NCBI RefSeq assembly: GCF_014648415.1
Contig: NZ_BMRB01000001.1
Span: 2,041,054-2,105,053 of the forward strand
DNA from: Actinokineospora fastidiosa
GTDB lineage: Bacteria; Actinomycetota; Actinomycetes; Mycobacteriales; Pseudonocardiaceae
Length of the DNA stretch: 64,000 nt
Direction of reading: 5' to 3'
Positions 23,719 through 34,832 of the stretch are shown piece by piece. The position numbers were made by a program, and so were the translations under genes. The notes below the pieces were generated by a model. That model had not been told where the DNA came from and ran no database searches. It worked only from the letters and a program-made list of their open reading frames with translations. How positions within the stretch are numbered: position 1 is the stretch's first letter; each line of letters begins with the position of its first letter.

Positions 23719-25906
23719 CATTCCTCCACCAGCAGGGCCACGGGGTATCCGGACAGCGCCCCGGTGAACCGGCGGCCGGTCAGCGCGTCGGTCCAGCGCC
23801 CGGTCAGGTCGAGCCGCAGCTCGTCGGGCGCGGACAAGGGCAGCCGAGTGGCGACGGCGATCAGGCCGTTGCGCTCGAAGGCGACCAGGTGGTCGTCGGC
23901 GGGCACGGGGCGGTACCCGGTGAACAGCTCGGGGCGGTCCCGGCGCAGCCGCAGCACGGTCCGCACGACGTGCAGCTTCGCCGCGCCGGTGGCGTCCACG
24001 GGCGGGACCCAGCCGTCGGCGAGCCGGTCCAGCAGCCTCCTGCGCTCGGCGTAGTCGACCGGCCTGCGGTTGTCGGGGTCCACAAGGGACAGGTCCCACA
24101 GCTCGGTGCCCTGGTAGACGTCCGGCACGCCCGGCCCGGCCAGCTGCAGCAGCTTCTGGCCCAGCGCGTTGGACCAGCCCGCCGGGGTGATCCGGTCGAC
24201 CAGCGCCCGCACCCGCGCCATCAGCGCGGCGTCGCCGAGCACCTGGTCGGGCCATGCGGTGATCGCGGCCTCGAACTCCGGGTCCGGGTCGGTCCAGCTG
24301 GTGGCCACCTTGGCCTCGCGGGCGGCCTTGAGCAGGTAGTCGGTCAGCCGCTTCGCCGAGATCGGCCACGCCCCGACCAGCGTCTGCCAGGCCAGCAGGT
24401 TCAGGGTCTCCTCCGGCAGCCCGTGCGTGCGGGTCCACGCCCGCACCGCCGATGCCCACTCGTCGGGGATCTCCGACAGCACGGCCAGCCGGGCGCGCAC
24501 GTCCTCGGAGCGCTTCGTGTCGTGGGTGGACAGCGTCGTCATCGCCGCCGGGTGCCGCGCCTCCCGGCGGGCCTGGGCCTCGTGGAACTCGCCCACGGAG
24601 ACGCCGAAGCGCTCGGGCGCGCCGCCGACCTCGGTCAGCGCGGCGAACCGGGTGTAGCGGTAGAAGGCGGTGTCCTCGGTGCCCTTGGCGACCACCATGC
24701 CGGAGGTCTGCTGGATGCGCGCCGCCAGCTCGCCGGTCGGCTCGGCGCGCACCCGCTTGTCGATCGCCGCGAGGTCCTCGGCCAGGTCCGGGTTCGCCTC
24801 CCGGGCCGCCTCCACCGCGGCCGCCCAGTGGTCGGCCCCCTCCGGCAGGTACGACCGGTACACCGGGAAGTGCACCAGCAGCTCGGCGACGGCCCGCCGC
24901 TCGACGCCGGGCGCGCACTCGGCGATCCGGCGGACCTCGGCGGCCAGCGACGACCGGGTGATCAGCCGCCTGCACTCGGCGCGCACCGCGGCGAAGTCGG
25001 TCTCCACGCCCTGCTCCAGCGCCAGCGCGGTGATCGGCGCCTCGCCAGACGGGTCGACGAACACCCCGCACACCTCGCGCAGGGCGTCGTAGCCCGTCGT
25101 GCCCGCGACCGGCCAGGGCGGCAGCTCCTCGTCGGCCTCCAGGATCTTCTCCAGCACGATCCAGCAGCCCGCCCGCTCGGCCAGCCGGGCGGCGTACCCG
25201 CCGGGGTCGGTCAGCCCGTCCGGGTGGTCCACCCGCAGGCCGACCACGTCGCCGTCGGCCACCCAGCGCAGGATCTCCGCGTGCGTGGCCTCGAAGACCT
25301 CCGGGTCCTCCACGCGCACCGCGGCCAGCGTGGTGATGTCGAAGAACCGGCGGTAGTTCAGCTCCGCCGACGCGCGCCGCCAGTCCACGACCCGGTAGTG
25401 CTGGCGGGCGTGCACCTCCGCGGCCGTCCCGCCCTCGGTCCCGGGCGCGATGGGGAACGCGTGCTCGTGGTAGCGCAGCTGGCCGTCCTCGATGGTCAGC
25501 TCGTCGTCGGCCGAGCCGAGCACCGGGATCATCACGGGGAAGGACTCGATGTCGAAGTACCGCGCGTACCGCGAGTCCGGCCCGTGGGTCAGCACGTCCC
25601 ACCACCACGGGTTCGCCGACGGCGCCTCGACGGACATGTGGTTGGGCACGATGTCCACGACCATGCGCAGCCCGGCCGCGCGCAGCCGCGCCACCAGCGC
25701 CAGCCTGCCCTCCTCGCCGCCCAGCTCCGGGTTCGCCCGGGTGGGGTCCACCACGTCGTAGCCGTGCGTCGAGCCGGGCGCCGCGGCCAGCACGGGGGAG
25801 GTGTAGAGCGCGTCGACGCCCAGCTCGGCCAGGTAGTCCACCAGGTCCGCGGCCTCGGCGAAGCCGAAACCGGGCCGCAGCTGCACCCGGTAGGTGGATC
25901 GCGGCG

Positions 25907-25910
<4 letters not shown>
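23718..25910 (-). CDS. treY: Malto-oligosyltrehalose synthase TreY
   Basis: A 730-residue GH13 intramolecular transglucosylase that converts the reducing-end alpha-1,4 bond of a maltodextrin into alpha,alpha-1,1. It begins with the family opening STYRVQLRPGFGFAEAADLV. Region I is VVDIVPNHMSVE, region II GLRVDHPDGL (Asp228), region III IVLEKILEADEEL (Glu254), and region IV STHDTKRSEDVRAR. The C-terminal GPGVPDVYQGTELWDLSLVD motif is also typical. The GTG start overlaps the treX stop as GTGA. The length is usual for actinomycete TreY. Confidence 0.96.
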
Positions 25911-28021
<2,111 letters not shown>

Positions 28022-28103
28022 CGCGTCTCCTCACACCCGTAGCTGTCTGGGGCCAACCCTAAGGCTGATCAACGCGTCGCGCGGGATCACCGAGGGCTGA
28101 ACT

Positions 28104-28961
28104 TCAGTACCCGACAGCGGCGGGCTGCATGCGCTGGGTCTCCACGGCGCGCCGCCAGGGCGGGCGCACCGGGGCCCTGCGCGTGCCGAGCACGGTCGCG
28201 GCGGCCAGGCGTTGGGCGCAGTCGGCCGCCGAGGGGCGGTGCTGCGGATCACGGGCGGTCATCGCGGCCAGCGTCGCGGTCCAGACCGGCGGCAGCCACG
28301 CGGGCAGGCGCGGCGGGCGCGACAGCCGCGCCACGGCGGCCTCCAGGTCCGAGCCGTCGTACTCCGGGCTGCCGGTCAGGCACTCCAGCAGGACGAGGCC
28401 GAGGGAGTAGATGTCGGCGGCGGGGCCGACGTTCTCCCCGCGCAGCTGCTCGGGCGCGAGGTAGGCGGCGGTGCCGATGCAGTGGCCCGCGCTGGTGAGC
28501 CGCGCCGAGCCCATCGCCCTGGCGATGCCGAAGTCGGTGAGGAAGCAGGTGCCGTCCCGGTCGAGCAGGACGTTCGCGGGCTTCATGTCCCGGTGCACCA
28601 CGCCGTGCGCGTGCACGTAGGCGAGCGCGTCGGCGAGACGGGTGCCCAGGCGCGCGGTGAACCGCAGGTCCAGCGCTCCGGTCGTGTCGAGGCACCGACG
28701 CAGGGTGGGGCCGTCGACGAGCTGCATGACCAGATACGGCCGATCGTTCTCCGGGGCCGCGTCGTACACCCGCACCAGGCCCGGATGGCTCAGCCCGGCG
28801 AGCAGCCGGGCCTCCAGTGTGGAACGCTCGGTGGCGCTGTGGAACAGCTTCACCGCGACCGCCCGGTTGAGGCGGACGTCGGTGGCCCGGTGCACGTCCG
28901 CCATCCCGCCTCGACCGATGACCCCGTCGAGTCGGTAGCGCCCGTCGAGCAGTTCGCCCAT
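28104..28961 (-). CDS. Soluble Ser/Thr protein kinase
   Basis: A 285-residue Hanks-type kinase consisting of the catalytic domain only: IGRGGMADVH Gly loop, AVKLF lysine, HRDMKPANVLL catalytic loop, DFGIAR metal motif and YLAPEQL. There is no transmembrane helix or sensor; the C-terminus is a short basic tail (TRRAPVRPPWRRAVETQR). It lies directly upstream of treX on the same strand (82 bases), so trehalose synthesis and this kinase may share a transcript; phosphorylation of a Tre enzyme is possible but unproven. It is divergent from the repeat-peptide operon, with 153 bases between starts. Confidence 0.93.
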   Translation of the reverse strand: MGELLDGRYRLDGVIGRGGMADVHRATDVRLNRAVAVKLFHSATERSTLEARLLAGLSHPGLVRVYDAAPENDRPYLVMQLVDGPTLRRCLDTTGALDLRFTARLGTRLADALAYVHAHGVVHRDMKPANVLLDRDGTCFLTDFGIARAMGSARLTSAGHCIGTAAYLAPEQLRGENVGPAADIYSLGLVLLECLTGSPEYDGSDLEAAVARLSRPPRLPAWLPPVWTATLAAMTARDPQHRPSAADCAQRLAAATVLGTRRAPVRPPWRRAVETQRMQPAAVGY

Positions 28962-29114
28962 GACCGCCTCCCAATGCTCCTAGTCCCGACCTACCACCCG
29001 GAGGAGCGAGGCAAACGCCTCCCGGAACGGGTGAGTCGCAATCGATCCCGCGCATGTGCGAACCCGAACGGGGGTATCTGGGTGGGGCGTTCGACAGTCA
29101 ATCGGGGAGGCACC

Positions 29115-29507
29115 ATGTCTTTGGAAGACGACGACATCCGCAGCGGGCATCTGGGCGCGGGTGGACCGGGCACGGCCGACCACGGCGCGACCGGGAACCC
29201 GGGCGGCCATGACGGCGGCGCCGACGGCACGGCCGACGGCGGCACGGGCGGCGACGGGGGCGCCGACGGCGGCGCGGACTCCGGCGCGGGCGGCGTGGCC
29301 GACCACGGCGCCGGTGGGTCGCCCGCGACGCAGGACGGCGGGGCCGACGGGTCGGCGGGCCGAGACAGCCTGCAGGACGGTGGCGCGGACGGTGGCGCGG
29401 ACGGCGCGGCCGACAGCGAGGGCCGCGAGGGCCTCGGCGGCTACGGCGCGTCCGGTGGTGGTGGTTCGCTCGGCGGCGGCGGGTACAACCCGCGCGCCGA
29501 CCACTGA
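29115..29507 (+). CDS. Gly/Asp/Ala-rich repeat peptide, candidate substrate of the adjacent cupin oxygenase
   Basis: A 130-residue low-complexity protein. The first ~19 residues (MSLEDDDIRSGHLGAGGPG) are acidic and leader-like. The body repeats DGGADG at residues 33-38, 47-52, 74-79 and 88-93, with ADHGA twice (21-25, 62-66). The tail is Gly-rich and ends GGGGYNPRADH. It has no Cys, no signal peptide and no membrane helix. The ATG has GGGGAGG seven bases upstream. Its TGA overlaps the ATG of the cupin gene (TGATG), so the two are translated together. The codons vary (GGC, GGG, GAC, GCG) while the peptide repeats are kept, suggesting protein-level selection. The role as hydroxylation substrate or modified-peptide precursor is inference. 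Confidence 0.8.
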   Translation: MSLEDDDIRSGHLGAGGPGTADHGATGNPGGHDGGADGTADGGTGGDGGADGGADSGAGGVADHGAGGSPATQDGGADGSAGRDSLQDGGADGGADGAADSEGREGLGGYGASGGGGSLGGGGYNPRADH

Positions 29508-30724
29508 TGCCGGTGGTCCCCGGCGTGGCGGTCGGGCGGGACGCGCTGCGCCGGTGCGTCGGCGTCCCGCCCGCCGAGTTCGCCGAGCGCGTGTGGGGCC
29601 GGGAGCCGCTGCTGAGCCCGGGCGTCTCGGACTTCGCCGACCTGCTCACCCTCGCCGACGTCGACGAGCTGCTGTCCCGGCGCGGGCTGCGCACGCCGTT
29701 CATCCGGATGGCGCGGAACGGCTCCGTGGTCGGCTCCGGGCAGTTCACCGGCGGCGGCGGGGTCGGCGCGGAGATCGGCGACCAGGTGCACGACGAGCGG
29801 GTGGCCCGGCTGTTCGCCGAGGGCTCGACGATCGTCCTGCAGGGCCTGCACCGGCTGTGGCCGCCGCTGATCGACTTCGCTGGCGCGCTCAGCGCCGATC
29901 TGGGCCATCCCGCCCAGGTCAACGCCTACATCACGCCGCCGTCGTCGCAGGGCTTCAGCGCGCACTACGACGTCCACGACGTGTTCGTGCTGCAAGTGGC
30001 GGGGCGCAAGCACTGGCTGGTCCACGAGCCCGTCCACCGCGACCCGCTGCGCAGCCAGCCGTGGGACCGCCACGCCGACGCCGTGGCCAGGCGGGCGCGG
30101 GAGACGCCCGCTATCGAGGCCACCCTCAACCCCGGCGACGCCCTGTACCTGCCGCGCGGCTACCTGCACTCGGCCCGCGCGCTGGGCGAGGTGTCCGCCC
30201 ACCTGACGGTCGGTGTGCACGTCCTGACCCGGTACGCCGTCGCCGAGACGCTGCTGGCACTCGCGGGCGAGAACGCCGACCTGCGCGCCTCCCTGCCGCT
30301 GGGCGTGGACGCGGCCTCCCCTGATCAGCTGGACGTCGACGGCGTCGTCGACGCGCTGGTCAAGGCGGTGCGCGAGGTCGACCCGCGCGACGTCGCCCGG
30401 CTGCTGCGCGAGCGGGTCTGGTCGGGCGCCCGTCCCGCCCCGCTCGCCCCGCTGGCGCAGGCGGCGGCCGCGACGACCGCCGACGTCGGCACGGCCGTCG
30501 TGGTCCGGCCCGGCCTGCGGCACCGGATGAGCGTCGGCGACGAGCGCGTGTGGCTGGAGATCCCCGGCGACCGGCTGGACCTGCCCGCCTCGACCGCACC
30601 GGCGCTGGCCGCGCTGCTCGACGGCAGGCGCGTGATCGGCGACCTGCCCGGGCTGCCCGCGGCCGACCAGGTCGTCCTCGTGCGCAGGCTGCTCAGGGAA
30701 GGCGTCGTGGTGGTCGCTGAATGA
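29507..30724 (+). CDS. JmjC-type cupin (ROX/YcfD-like) Fe(II)/2-oxoglutarate oxygenase
   Basis: A 405-residue cupin-4/JmjC protein related to ribosomal oxygenases, which hydroxylate Arg or His side chains of proteins. The iron triad is visible: His153 and Asp155 in AHYDVHDVFVLQVAGRKHW, and His221 in LYLPRGYLHSA. VNAYITPPSSQGF before the first ligand is typical. The C-terminal ~170 residues correspond to the dimerisation and winged-helix part of the family. Its ATG overlaps the stop of the repeat-peptide gene and its stop overlaps the next start (ATGA), so it sits in the middle of a three-gene coupled unit. The obvious in-operon substrate is the Gly/Asp-rich peptide. Confidence 0.92.
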   Translation: MPVVPGVAVGRDALRRCVGVPPAEFAERVWGREPLLSPGVSDFADLLTLADVDELLSRRGLRTPFIRMARNGSVVGSGQFTGGGGVGAEIGDQVHDERVARLFAEGSTIVLQGLHRLWPPLIDFAGALSADLGHPAQVNAYITPPSSQGFSAHYDVHDVFVLQVAGRKHWLVHEPVHRDPLRSQPWDRHADAVARRARETPAIEATLNPGDALYLPRGYLHSARALGEVSAHLTVGVHVLTRYAVAETLLALAGENADLRASLPLGVDAASPDQLDVDGVVDALVKAVREVDPRDVARLLRERVWSGARPAPLAPLAQAAAATTADVGTAVVVRPGLRHRMSVGDERVWLEIPGDRLDLPASTAPALAALLDGRRVIGDLPGLPAADQVVLVRRLLREGVVVVAE

Positions 30725-31587
30725 CCCGCGAGCGCTGTGCCGACGGCAGGCTCCGGCGCGGCGACCCGCTGGTGGCGACCGCGCCGCCGGTGCGCGCCTG
30801 GCTGCTGGTCGAGCAGCCGGGGCCGTGGGGGCCGCAGGCCGTGCCCGAATCCGCGCTCCCGGCGTCCGTCCGCGCGGCGCTGGTCGAGCGGGCCGCCGCG
30901 CTCGGCGCCCGGCTCCTGCTGATCCGCCGCCCCGGCCGCACCGGCGACGGGCCGCGCCGCTGGGGCTGGGCGGACTCGGTGGCGGGCACGCTGCGCTGGA
31001 CGTCCTTCACCGACCCGCGGTCGCTGACCCGGCTGGAGCCCGGGTCAGGGGAGCCCGACCCGCTGCCGGTGTACCTGGTGTGCGCGCACGGCGGACACGA
31101 CTCCTGCTGCGCGATCCGCGGCCGTCCCGCCGCCGCGGCGTTGTCGGCGGCCCGGCCGGGACAGGTGTGGGAGTGCTCGCACGTGGGCGGCGACCGGTTC
31201 GCTGGCAACGTCGTCGTGCTGCCCGACGGGCTGTACTACGGCGACGTCACCGCGCTGAACGCCCGGGCCCTCGCCGACACCCACGACCAGGGCATGGTCG
31301 AGCCGTCGCTGCTGCGCGGCCGGTCGATCCACCCCGCGCCCGCGCAGGCAGCGCAGCACTTCCTGCGCGCGCGGTCCGGTGACCGGGCGCTGGCGTCGTT
31401 CCCGCCGCGCGCCGTGCGCCGGGTCGGGCACGAGACGTGGGACGTGCGCTTCGACGGCCCGACCGTGCGGGTGCGGGCGGTCTTCCACCGCTCGGACACC
31501 CCGTTGACCTGCTCGGCCGTCGTCCCCGCCGCCGTGCGGGCGTTCGAGCTGGTCAGCGTGACCGACGCGCCTGCCTGCGCGCCATGA
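30721..31587 (+). CDS. Suc/Fer-like thioredoxin-fold [2Fe-2S] protein
   Basis: A 288-residue protein of the sucrase/ferredoxin-like family (PF06999), a thioredoxin-fold ferredoxin. The iron-sulfur region shows VCAHGGHDSCCAIRGRP and ECSHVGGDRFAGN with the expected Cys residues, followed by the family's GLYYGDV. It would carry electrons in the cytosol. ATG at 30721 overlaps the cupin stop by 4 nt. Coupling to a dioxygenase suggests a reducing partner that keeps the oxygenase iron Fe(II), although such enzymes do not strictly need one. The last 35 bases overlap the converging DUF2867 gene. Confidence 0.88.
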   Translation: MTRERCADGRLRRGDPLVATAPPVRAWLLVEQPGPWGPQAVPESALPASVRAALVERAAALGARLLLIRRPGRTGDGPRRWGWADSVAGTLRWTSFTDPRSLTRLEPGSGEPDPLPVYLVCAHGGHDSCCAIRGRPAAAALSAARPGQVWECSHVGGDRFAGNVVVLPDGLYYGDVTALNARALADTHDQGMVEPSLLRGRSIHPAPAQAAQHFLRARSGDRALASFPPRAVRRVGHETWDVRFDGPTVRVRAVFHRSDTPLTCSAVVPAAVRAFELVSVTDAPACAP

Positions 31588-31996
31588 CCCGGAACACCAC
31601 GAAGTGGATCGGGTAGACGGCCCACCAGTACACGCGCCCGATCACGCCGTTGGGCCGCAGCGCGCCGACCTGGGTGAGCACGCCGTCCTCGATGCGGTAG
31701 CCCAGCCACGCCTCGCCGGTGAACCACTGGTCGGTGTGGAGCACGAGGTGGGTGTCGTCCACGCTGGCGACGGTCCACCAGTCCACTGTGGAGCCCACGG
31801 TGACGGCGTCCGGCCGGTGCAGGCGCAGGCGCTCGCCGAAGAGCCTGCCGATGAGGATGCGCAGCCGCCACAGCCAGGCCAGGCCGTACCAGCACAGGTC
31901 GCCGCCGAGCCCGTCGAGGTCGAGCCGCGCGCCCCTGGCCGGGACGTCCACGCGCATCGCGTACCGGCCCGGCCGCCCGAACAGCTCGTTCTCCAC
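31553..31996 (-). CDS. DUF2867 family protein
   Basis: A 147-residue protein matching the actinobacterial DUF2867 pattern: an N-terminal MRVDVPARGARLDLDG stretch, LCWYGLAWLWRLRILIGRLFG, VDWWTVASVDDTHLVLHTD, then LGYRIEDGVLTQVGALRP and a hydrophobic C-terminal helix (GRVYWWAVYPIHFVVFRVM) that could contact the membrane. Function of the family is unknown; in other proteins it is fused to NAD-binding domains. ATG at 31996. It converges on and overlaps the Suc/Fer-like gene by 35 bases and is divergent from cutA. Confidence 0.85.
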   Translation of the reverse strand: MENELFGRPGRYAMRVDVPARGARLDLDGLGGDLCWYGLAWLWRLRILIGRLFGERLRLHRPDAVTVGSTVDWWTVASVDDTHLVLHTDQWFTGEAWLGYRIEDGVLTQVGALRPNGVIGRVYWWAVYPIHFVVFRVMARRQARRSR

Positions 31997-32031
31997 CAGG
32001 CGACCGTATCCCGCTCGGGTACGGTCGGCTC

Positions 32032-32346
32032 GTGACCCACGTCGTAGTGATCACCACAACGGCCACCGCGGACGCCGCCGCCGACCTGGGCCGCGCGGCC
32101 GTCACCCGGGGCCTGGCCGCGTGCGCGCAGCTCGTCGGGCCGATCCGCAGCATCTACCGCTGGGAGGGCGCGGTGCAGGACGACACCGAGCACCAGTGCT
32201 GGCTGAAGACGACGCTGGAGCAGGTGGAGCCGCTGACGGCGTTCATCACCGAGCACCACGACTACGACGTGCCCGAGGTGATCGCCCTGCCGGTGGTGGG
32301 CGGCAGCCCCGCCTACCTGGACTGGGTCAGCGCCGCTGTGCGATGA
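32032..32346 (+). CDS. cutA: Divalent-cation tolerance protein CutA
   Basis: A 104-residue CutA1 protein, a trimeric ferredoxin-like fold implicated in copper and divalent-metal tolerance. Family hallmarks are VVITTTATADAAADLGRAAV at the N-terminus, AACAQLVGPIRSIYRWEG in the middle, and HHDYDVPEVIALPVVGGSPAYLDW near the C-terminus. GTG start at 32032, 35 bases from the divergent DUF2867 gene. It overlaps the converging methyltransferase gene by 20 bases. Length is normal. Confidence 0.95.
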   Translation: MTHVVVITTTATADAAADLGRAAVTRGLAACAQLVGPIRSIYRWEGAVQDDTEHQCWLKTTLEQVEPLTAFITEHHDYDVPEVIALPVVGGSPAYLDWVSAAVR

Positions 32347-33082
32347 CGACGAACTCCCGCCCGGGCCGGTCGGCGGCGTCGCGCACGTCCACCAGGTCAT
32401 AGCCCGTCGCGACCAGACTCGCCTCGATCTCGTCCCGGTCCCGGAACCGCAGCGTCGACTCCGAGGCGACGACCGCGCCGTCGGCGAACCGGAAGGTCTC
32501 CCGGAACGACACGAGCGGCAGGCGCACCTCGGTGACCTCGCGCCGGTGCTCGACCCGGCCGATCCCCGGCACGTCGACGGTCGTCACGCCGTCCCACTGC
32601 TCCCACGCCCGGCACTCGGGCCTGCGCGTCTCGAACACGAGATGCCCACCCGGCCGCAGCGCGGCGCGGATGCCCGCGAGCGTGGCCTCCCAGGCCGCGT
32701 CGGTCCGGAAGACCTGCGCGACGTTGGCGGTCATGGTCGCGAGATCGACCCCGAGCGCCCCCACGACCGTGGCGTCGCCGTGCACCCAGGTGACACCGCT
32801 GTGCTTCGCGCGCGCGACCGCCAGGGACGCCTCCGCCGGATCGACCCCCACGACGGTCCGCCCGCTCTCGGCGAGCAACACGGCCAGACTCCCGGTGCCA
32901 CACCCGACGTCGAGCACGAACTCGGCCCCGAACTCGTCGACGATGTCGAGGTAGGTGCCGAGGTCATCCCGCTCCCCTTCGACCACGTCGTAGATGGCGG
33001 CGAGCCTGGAGTGGGCGTAGAGGGGGTCGGGGGCGTCGAAAACGTCTTGAAACCGGAGTGACGATTCCGATAGACTGACCAC
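32327..33082 (-). CDS. Class I SAM-dependent methyltransferase
   Basis: About 251 residues. SAM-binding motif I is FVLDVGCGTGSLAVLLAE, the acidic residue ending strand 2 is in VVGVDPAEASLAVARAK, motif post-I is WVHGDATVVG, and LRPGGHLVFETR is motif III. The substrate is unknown; the acidic SESTLRFRDRDEIEASL C-terminal beta region is typical of ubiE-like small-molecule methylases. The start is uncertain: I use the GTG at 33082, but a GTG at 33130 would add 16 residues. A CCGGGGG-TTCG-CCCCCGG hairpin lies between those candidates. Upstream is a 616-bp repeat-containing gap. Confidence 0.85.
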   Translation of the reverse strand: MVSLSESSLRFQDVFDAPDPLYAHSRLAAIYDVVEGERDDLGTYLDIVDEFGAEFVLDVGCGTGSLAVLLAESGRTVVGVDPAEASLAVARAKHSGVTWVHGDATVVGALGVDLATMTANVAQVFRTDAAWEATLAGIRAALRPGGHLVFETRRPECRAWEQWDGVTTVDVPGIGRVEHRREVTEVRLPLVSFRETFRFADGAVVASESTLRFRDRDEIEASLVATGYDLVDVRDAADRPGREFVVIAQRR

Positions 33083-33698
33083 CGGGGGTTCGCCCCCGGG
33101 TGGGCGGGGCTGTGCGTACGGGTCGACCACGCCCGCGACGTTAGGCGGGTCGGTGTGCGCGGGGCGAGCGGATTTCCGGCAGCGGTGTAGGTGGGGCCGG
33201 GTGTCCGTGTGGCGGGCTGTGGCTGTGGCTGTGGCTGTGGCTGTGGCTCCCGGCTCCCGGCTCCCGGCTCCCGGCCCTCGGCCCTCGGCCCTCGGCCCCG
33301 GGGTGGGTGCGGGTTTGGGTCCTCCCGCTGGTCTCCCGGCTGAGGCTTTGGGCGGCAGCTCGCGGCGGGAGTCGCGCCCTGCACCTCGCACTCATGTCGC
33401 AGGGCTAGGCCTCGCACTCGTCTCTCCAGGTCAGGCCTCGCAGTCGTGGTATAGGTGCCTGTGTTGGCTCGCGGGGCGTTGGAGCCGCCGGGTAGGTGCG
33501 AGGACGGTGGCTCCCCTGGGCAAGGACCGCCATCCTGGCTGGTTGCTGCCTGCGGCCGTCGCCCAGGTGGCTTGGGCAGTGGGCGGCTGGTGCGACGGTG
33601 GGCCATTCCGGTCGGGCCGACGGTTCAGCGTCGCCCGATTCGCCTCGCCACCGAACCCTGAGCGACCCCCCTCCCATCCGGAGAGCGGTGCCGGTGGC
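33083..33698. other. 616-bp non-coding region with short tandem repeats
   Basis: It holds the methyltransferase leader, the microsatellite at 33215-33293 and then unremarkable GC-rich sequence up to the end of the dynamin-like gene. Long ORFs through it on both strands are shadows dominated by repeat-encoded Ala/Thr or Val/Ala strings. Confidence 0.65.
33215..33293. repeat. Compound microsatellite: hexamers then heptamers
   Basis: GGCTGT repeats five times (33215-33244). This changes to four GGCTCCC heptamers (33245-33272) and then three GGCCCTC heptamers (33273-33293). It looks like a slippage-prone tract in the leader of the methyltransferase gene and could vary between strains. Confidence 0.85.
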
Positions 33699-34832
33699 TC
33701 AGCGGGTGGCGAGGGCGGCGCAGGTGCGGGCGATGATGCCTGCCGCTCGGCGTTGTGCGTCGGGGAGGGTGGTGTCGAGGGCTCGGGCTCGCCAGCGGAG
33801 GAGGGCGGTGTAGGGGTCGTCGGTGCAGGCGAGGCGGTTGGGGCCTGCTGCGCCCAGGAGGTAGCGGGCTTCCGTCACCGCGTCGTCGCCCAGGTCGTCC
33901 AGGGAGACTCGGCCCGAGCGGAGGGAGGCCAGGAGGCGGAGTTCGCGGAGTTCGTGCGCCCCGGCCGTGACGCGTTCGACCTCGGCGGCCATGCCGGGGC
34001 GGGGATCGGCGCGGACGAGGGAGTCGACGGCGGTCAGGGCCGAGCGGGCGCGGAGGGTGTCGGCGCGGTCGGCGAAGCACTCGGCGACGGCCGTGCGGAT
34101 CTCGCCGACGCCGCTGGCGCGGGACAGCTCCGCCCGCGGGTCCGCCGACCGACGCGCCGCCGACAGGGCCAGGCGGACGCCGAACAGGCCCAGGCGTTCG
34201 ACCAGGGCCACGCGCTCGGCGGCGGGCACGGGCAGCGCCGAGCCGGTGAAGCGGTCCACCGACAGCAGCGCGGGCTCCAGCTCCGCGCGCGGGAGCCCCG
34301 CCAGCGCGCGCAGCGTGGCGTCCTCCTCGGCGGTCATCGTGGCCGACGCCAGCGCCGTCAGGCCGGACACCGCGACGACGTCCTGGCAGAGCGCGCCCAG
34401 CTCGCCCCGGGCGTGCCTGCGGGCCAGCTGGCGGGCCGACACCATCGCGTCCACCCGGCCCCCGCCCAGCTCGTCCGCGCGGGAGAGGACCGCGATGGAC
34501 GCCACCGGGTCCAGCGCGTCCGGGAACGGGGCGGCCGGACGCGGCAGCAGGACCAGCGCCGCGTCGTGGTCGCCGTCGCCGTCGATCAGCTCGACCGCGC
34601 CCGGCCAGTCCACCACCAGCCGGGACGCGCGGGCGGTGAACGGCTCGCCGACGATGGCGTCCAGCAGCGTCGAGCGGCCCGACCCGGCCGCGCCGACGGC
34701 CGCCACCCGCAGCGGTCCGGACAGCGCGGCCCGGCACGCCTCCAGGAACGCGGTCGCGCGCGGGTCGCCCCGGTAGGCGGCGAGTGCGGTGTCCACAAGG
34801 GACCAGACGGCGGCGAGCATGCCCGTGGTCAC
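33699..34832 (-). CDS. Dynamin-like GTPase, second of the pair (IniC position)
   Basis: A 377-residue P-loop protein whose Walker A is GAAGSGRSTLLDAI (residues 47-60, Arg-Ser instead of Lys-Ser). There is no clear TKxD G4 motif (closest is SRAD), so nucleotide use may be weak. The remainder is helical, ending RTCAALATR. It follows the larger GTPase gene with a GTGA overlap; an in-frame ATG at 34820 is an alternative start. By order, size and coupling it corresponds to IniC of the mycobacterial iniBAC operon, whose products act as membrane-associated dynamin-like GTPases in the cell-envelope stress response. Direct homology to IniC is only modestly supported by sequence. Confidence 0.75.
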   Translation of the reverse strand: MTTGMLAAVWSLVDTALAAYRGDPRATAFLEACRAALSGPLRVAAVGAAGSGRSTLLDAIVGEPFTARASRLVVDWPGAVELIDGDGDHDAALVLLPRPAAPFPDALDPVASIAVLSRADELGGGRVDAMVSARQLARRHARGELGALCQDVVAVSGLTALASATMTAEEDATLRALAGLPRAELEPALLSVDRFTGSALPVPAAERVALVERLGLFGVRLALSAARRSADPRAELSRASGVGEIRTAVAECFADRADTLRARSALTAVDSLVRADPRPGMAAEVERVTAGAHELRELRLLASLRSGRVSLDDLGDDAVTEARYLLGAAGPNRLACTDDPYTALLRWRARALDTTLPDAQRRAAGIIARTCAALATR

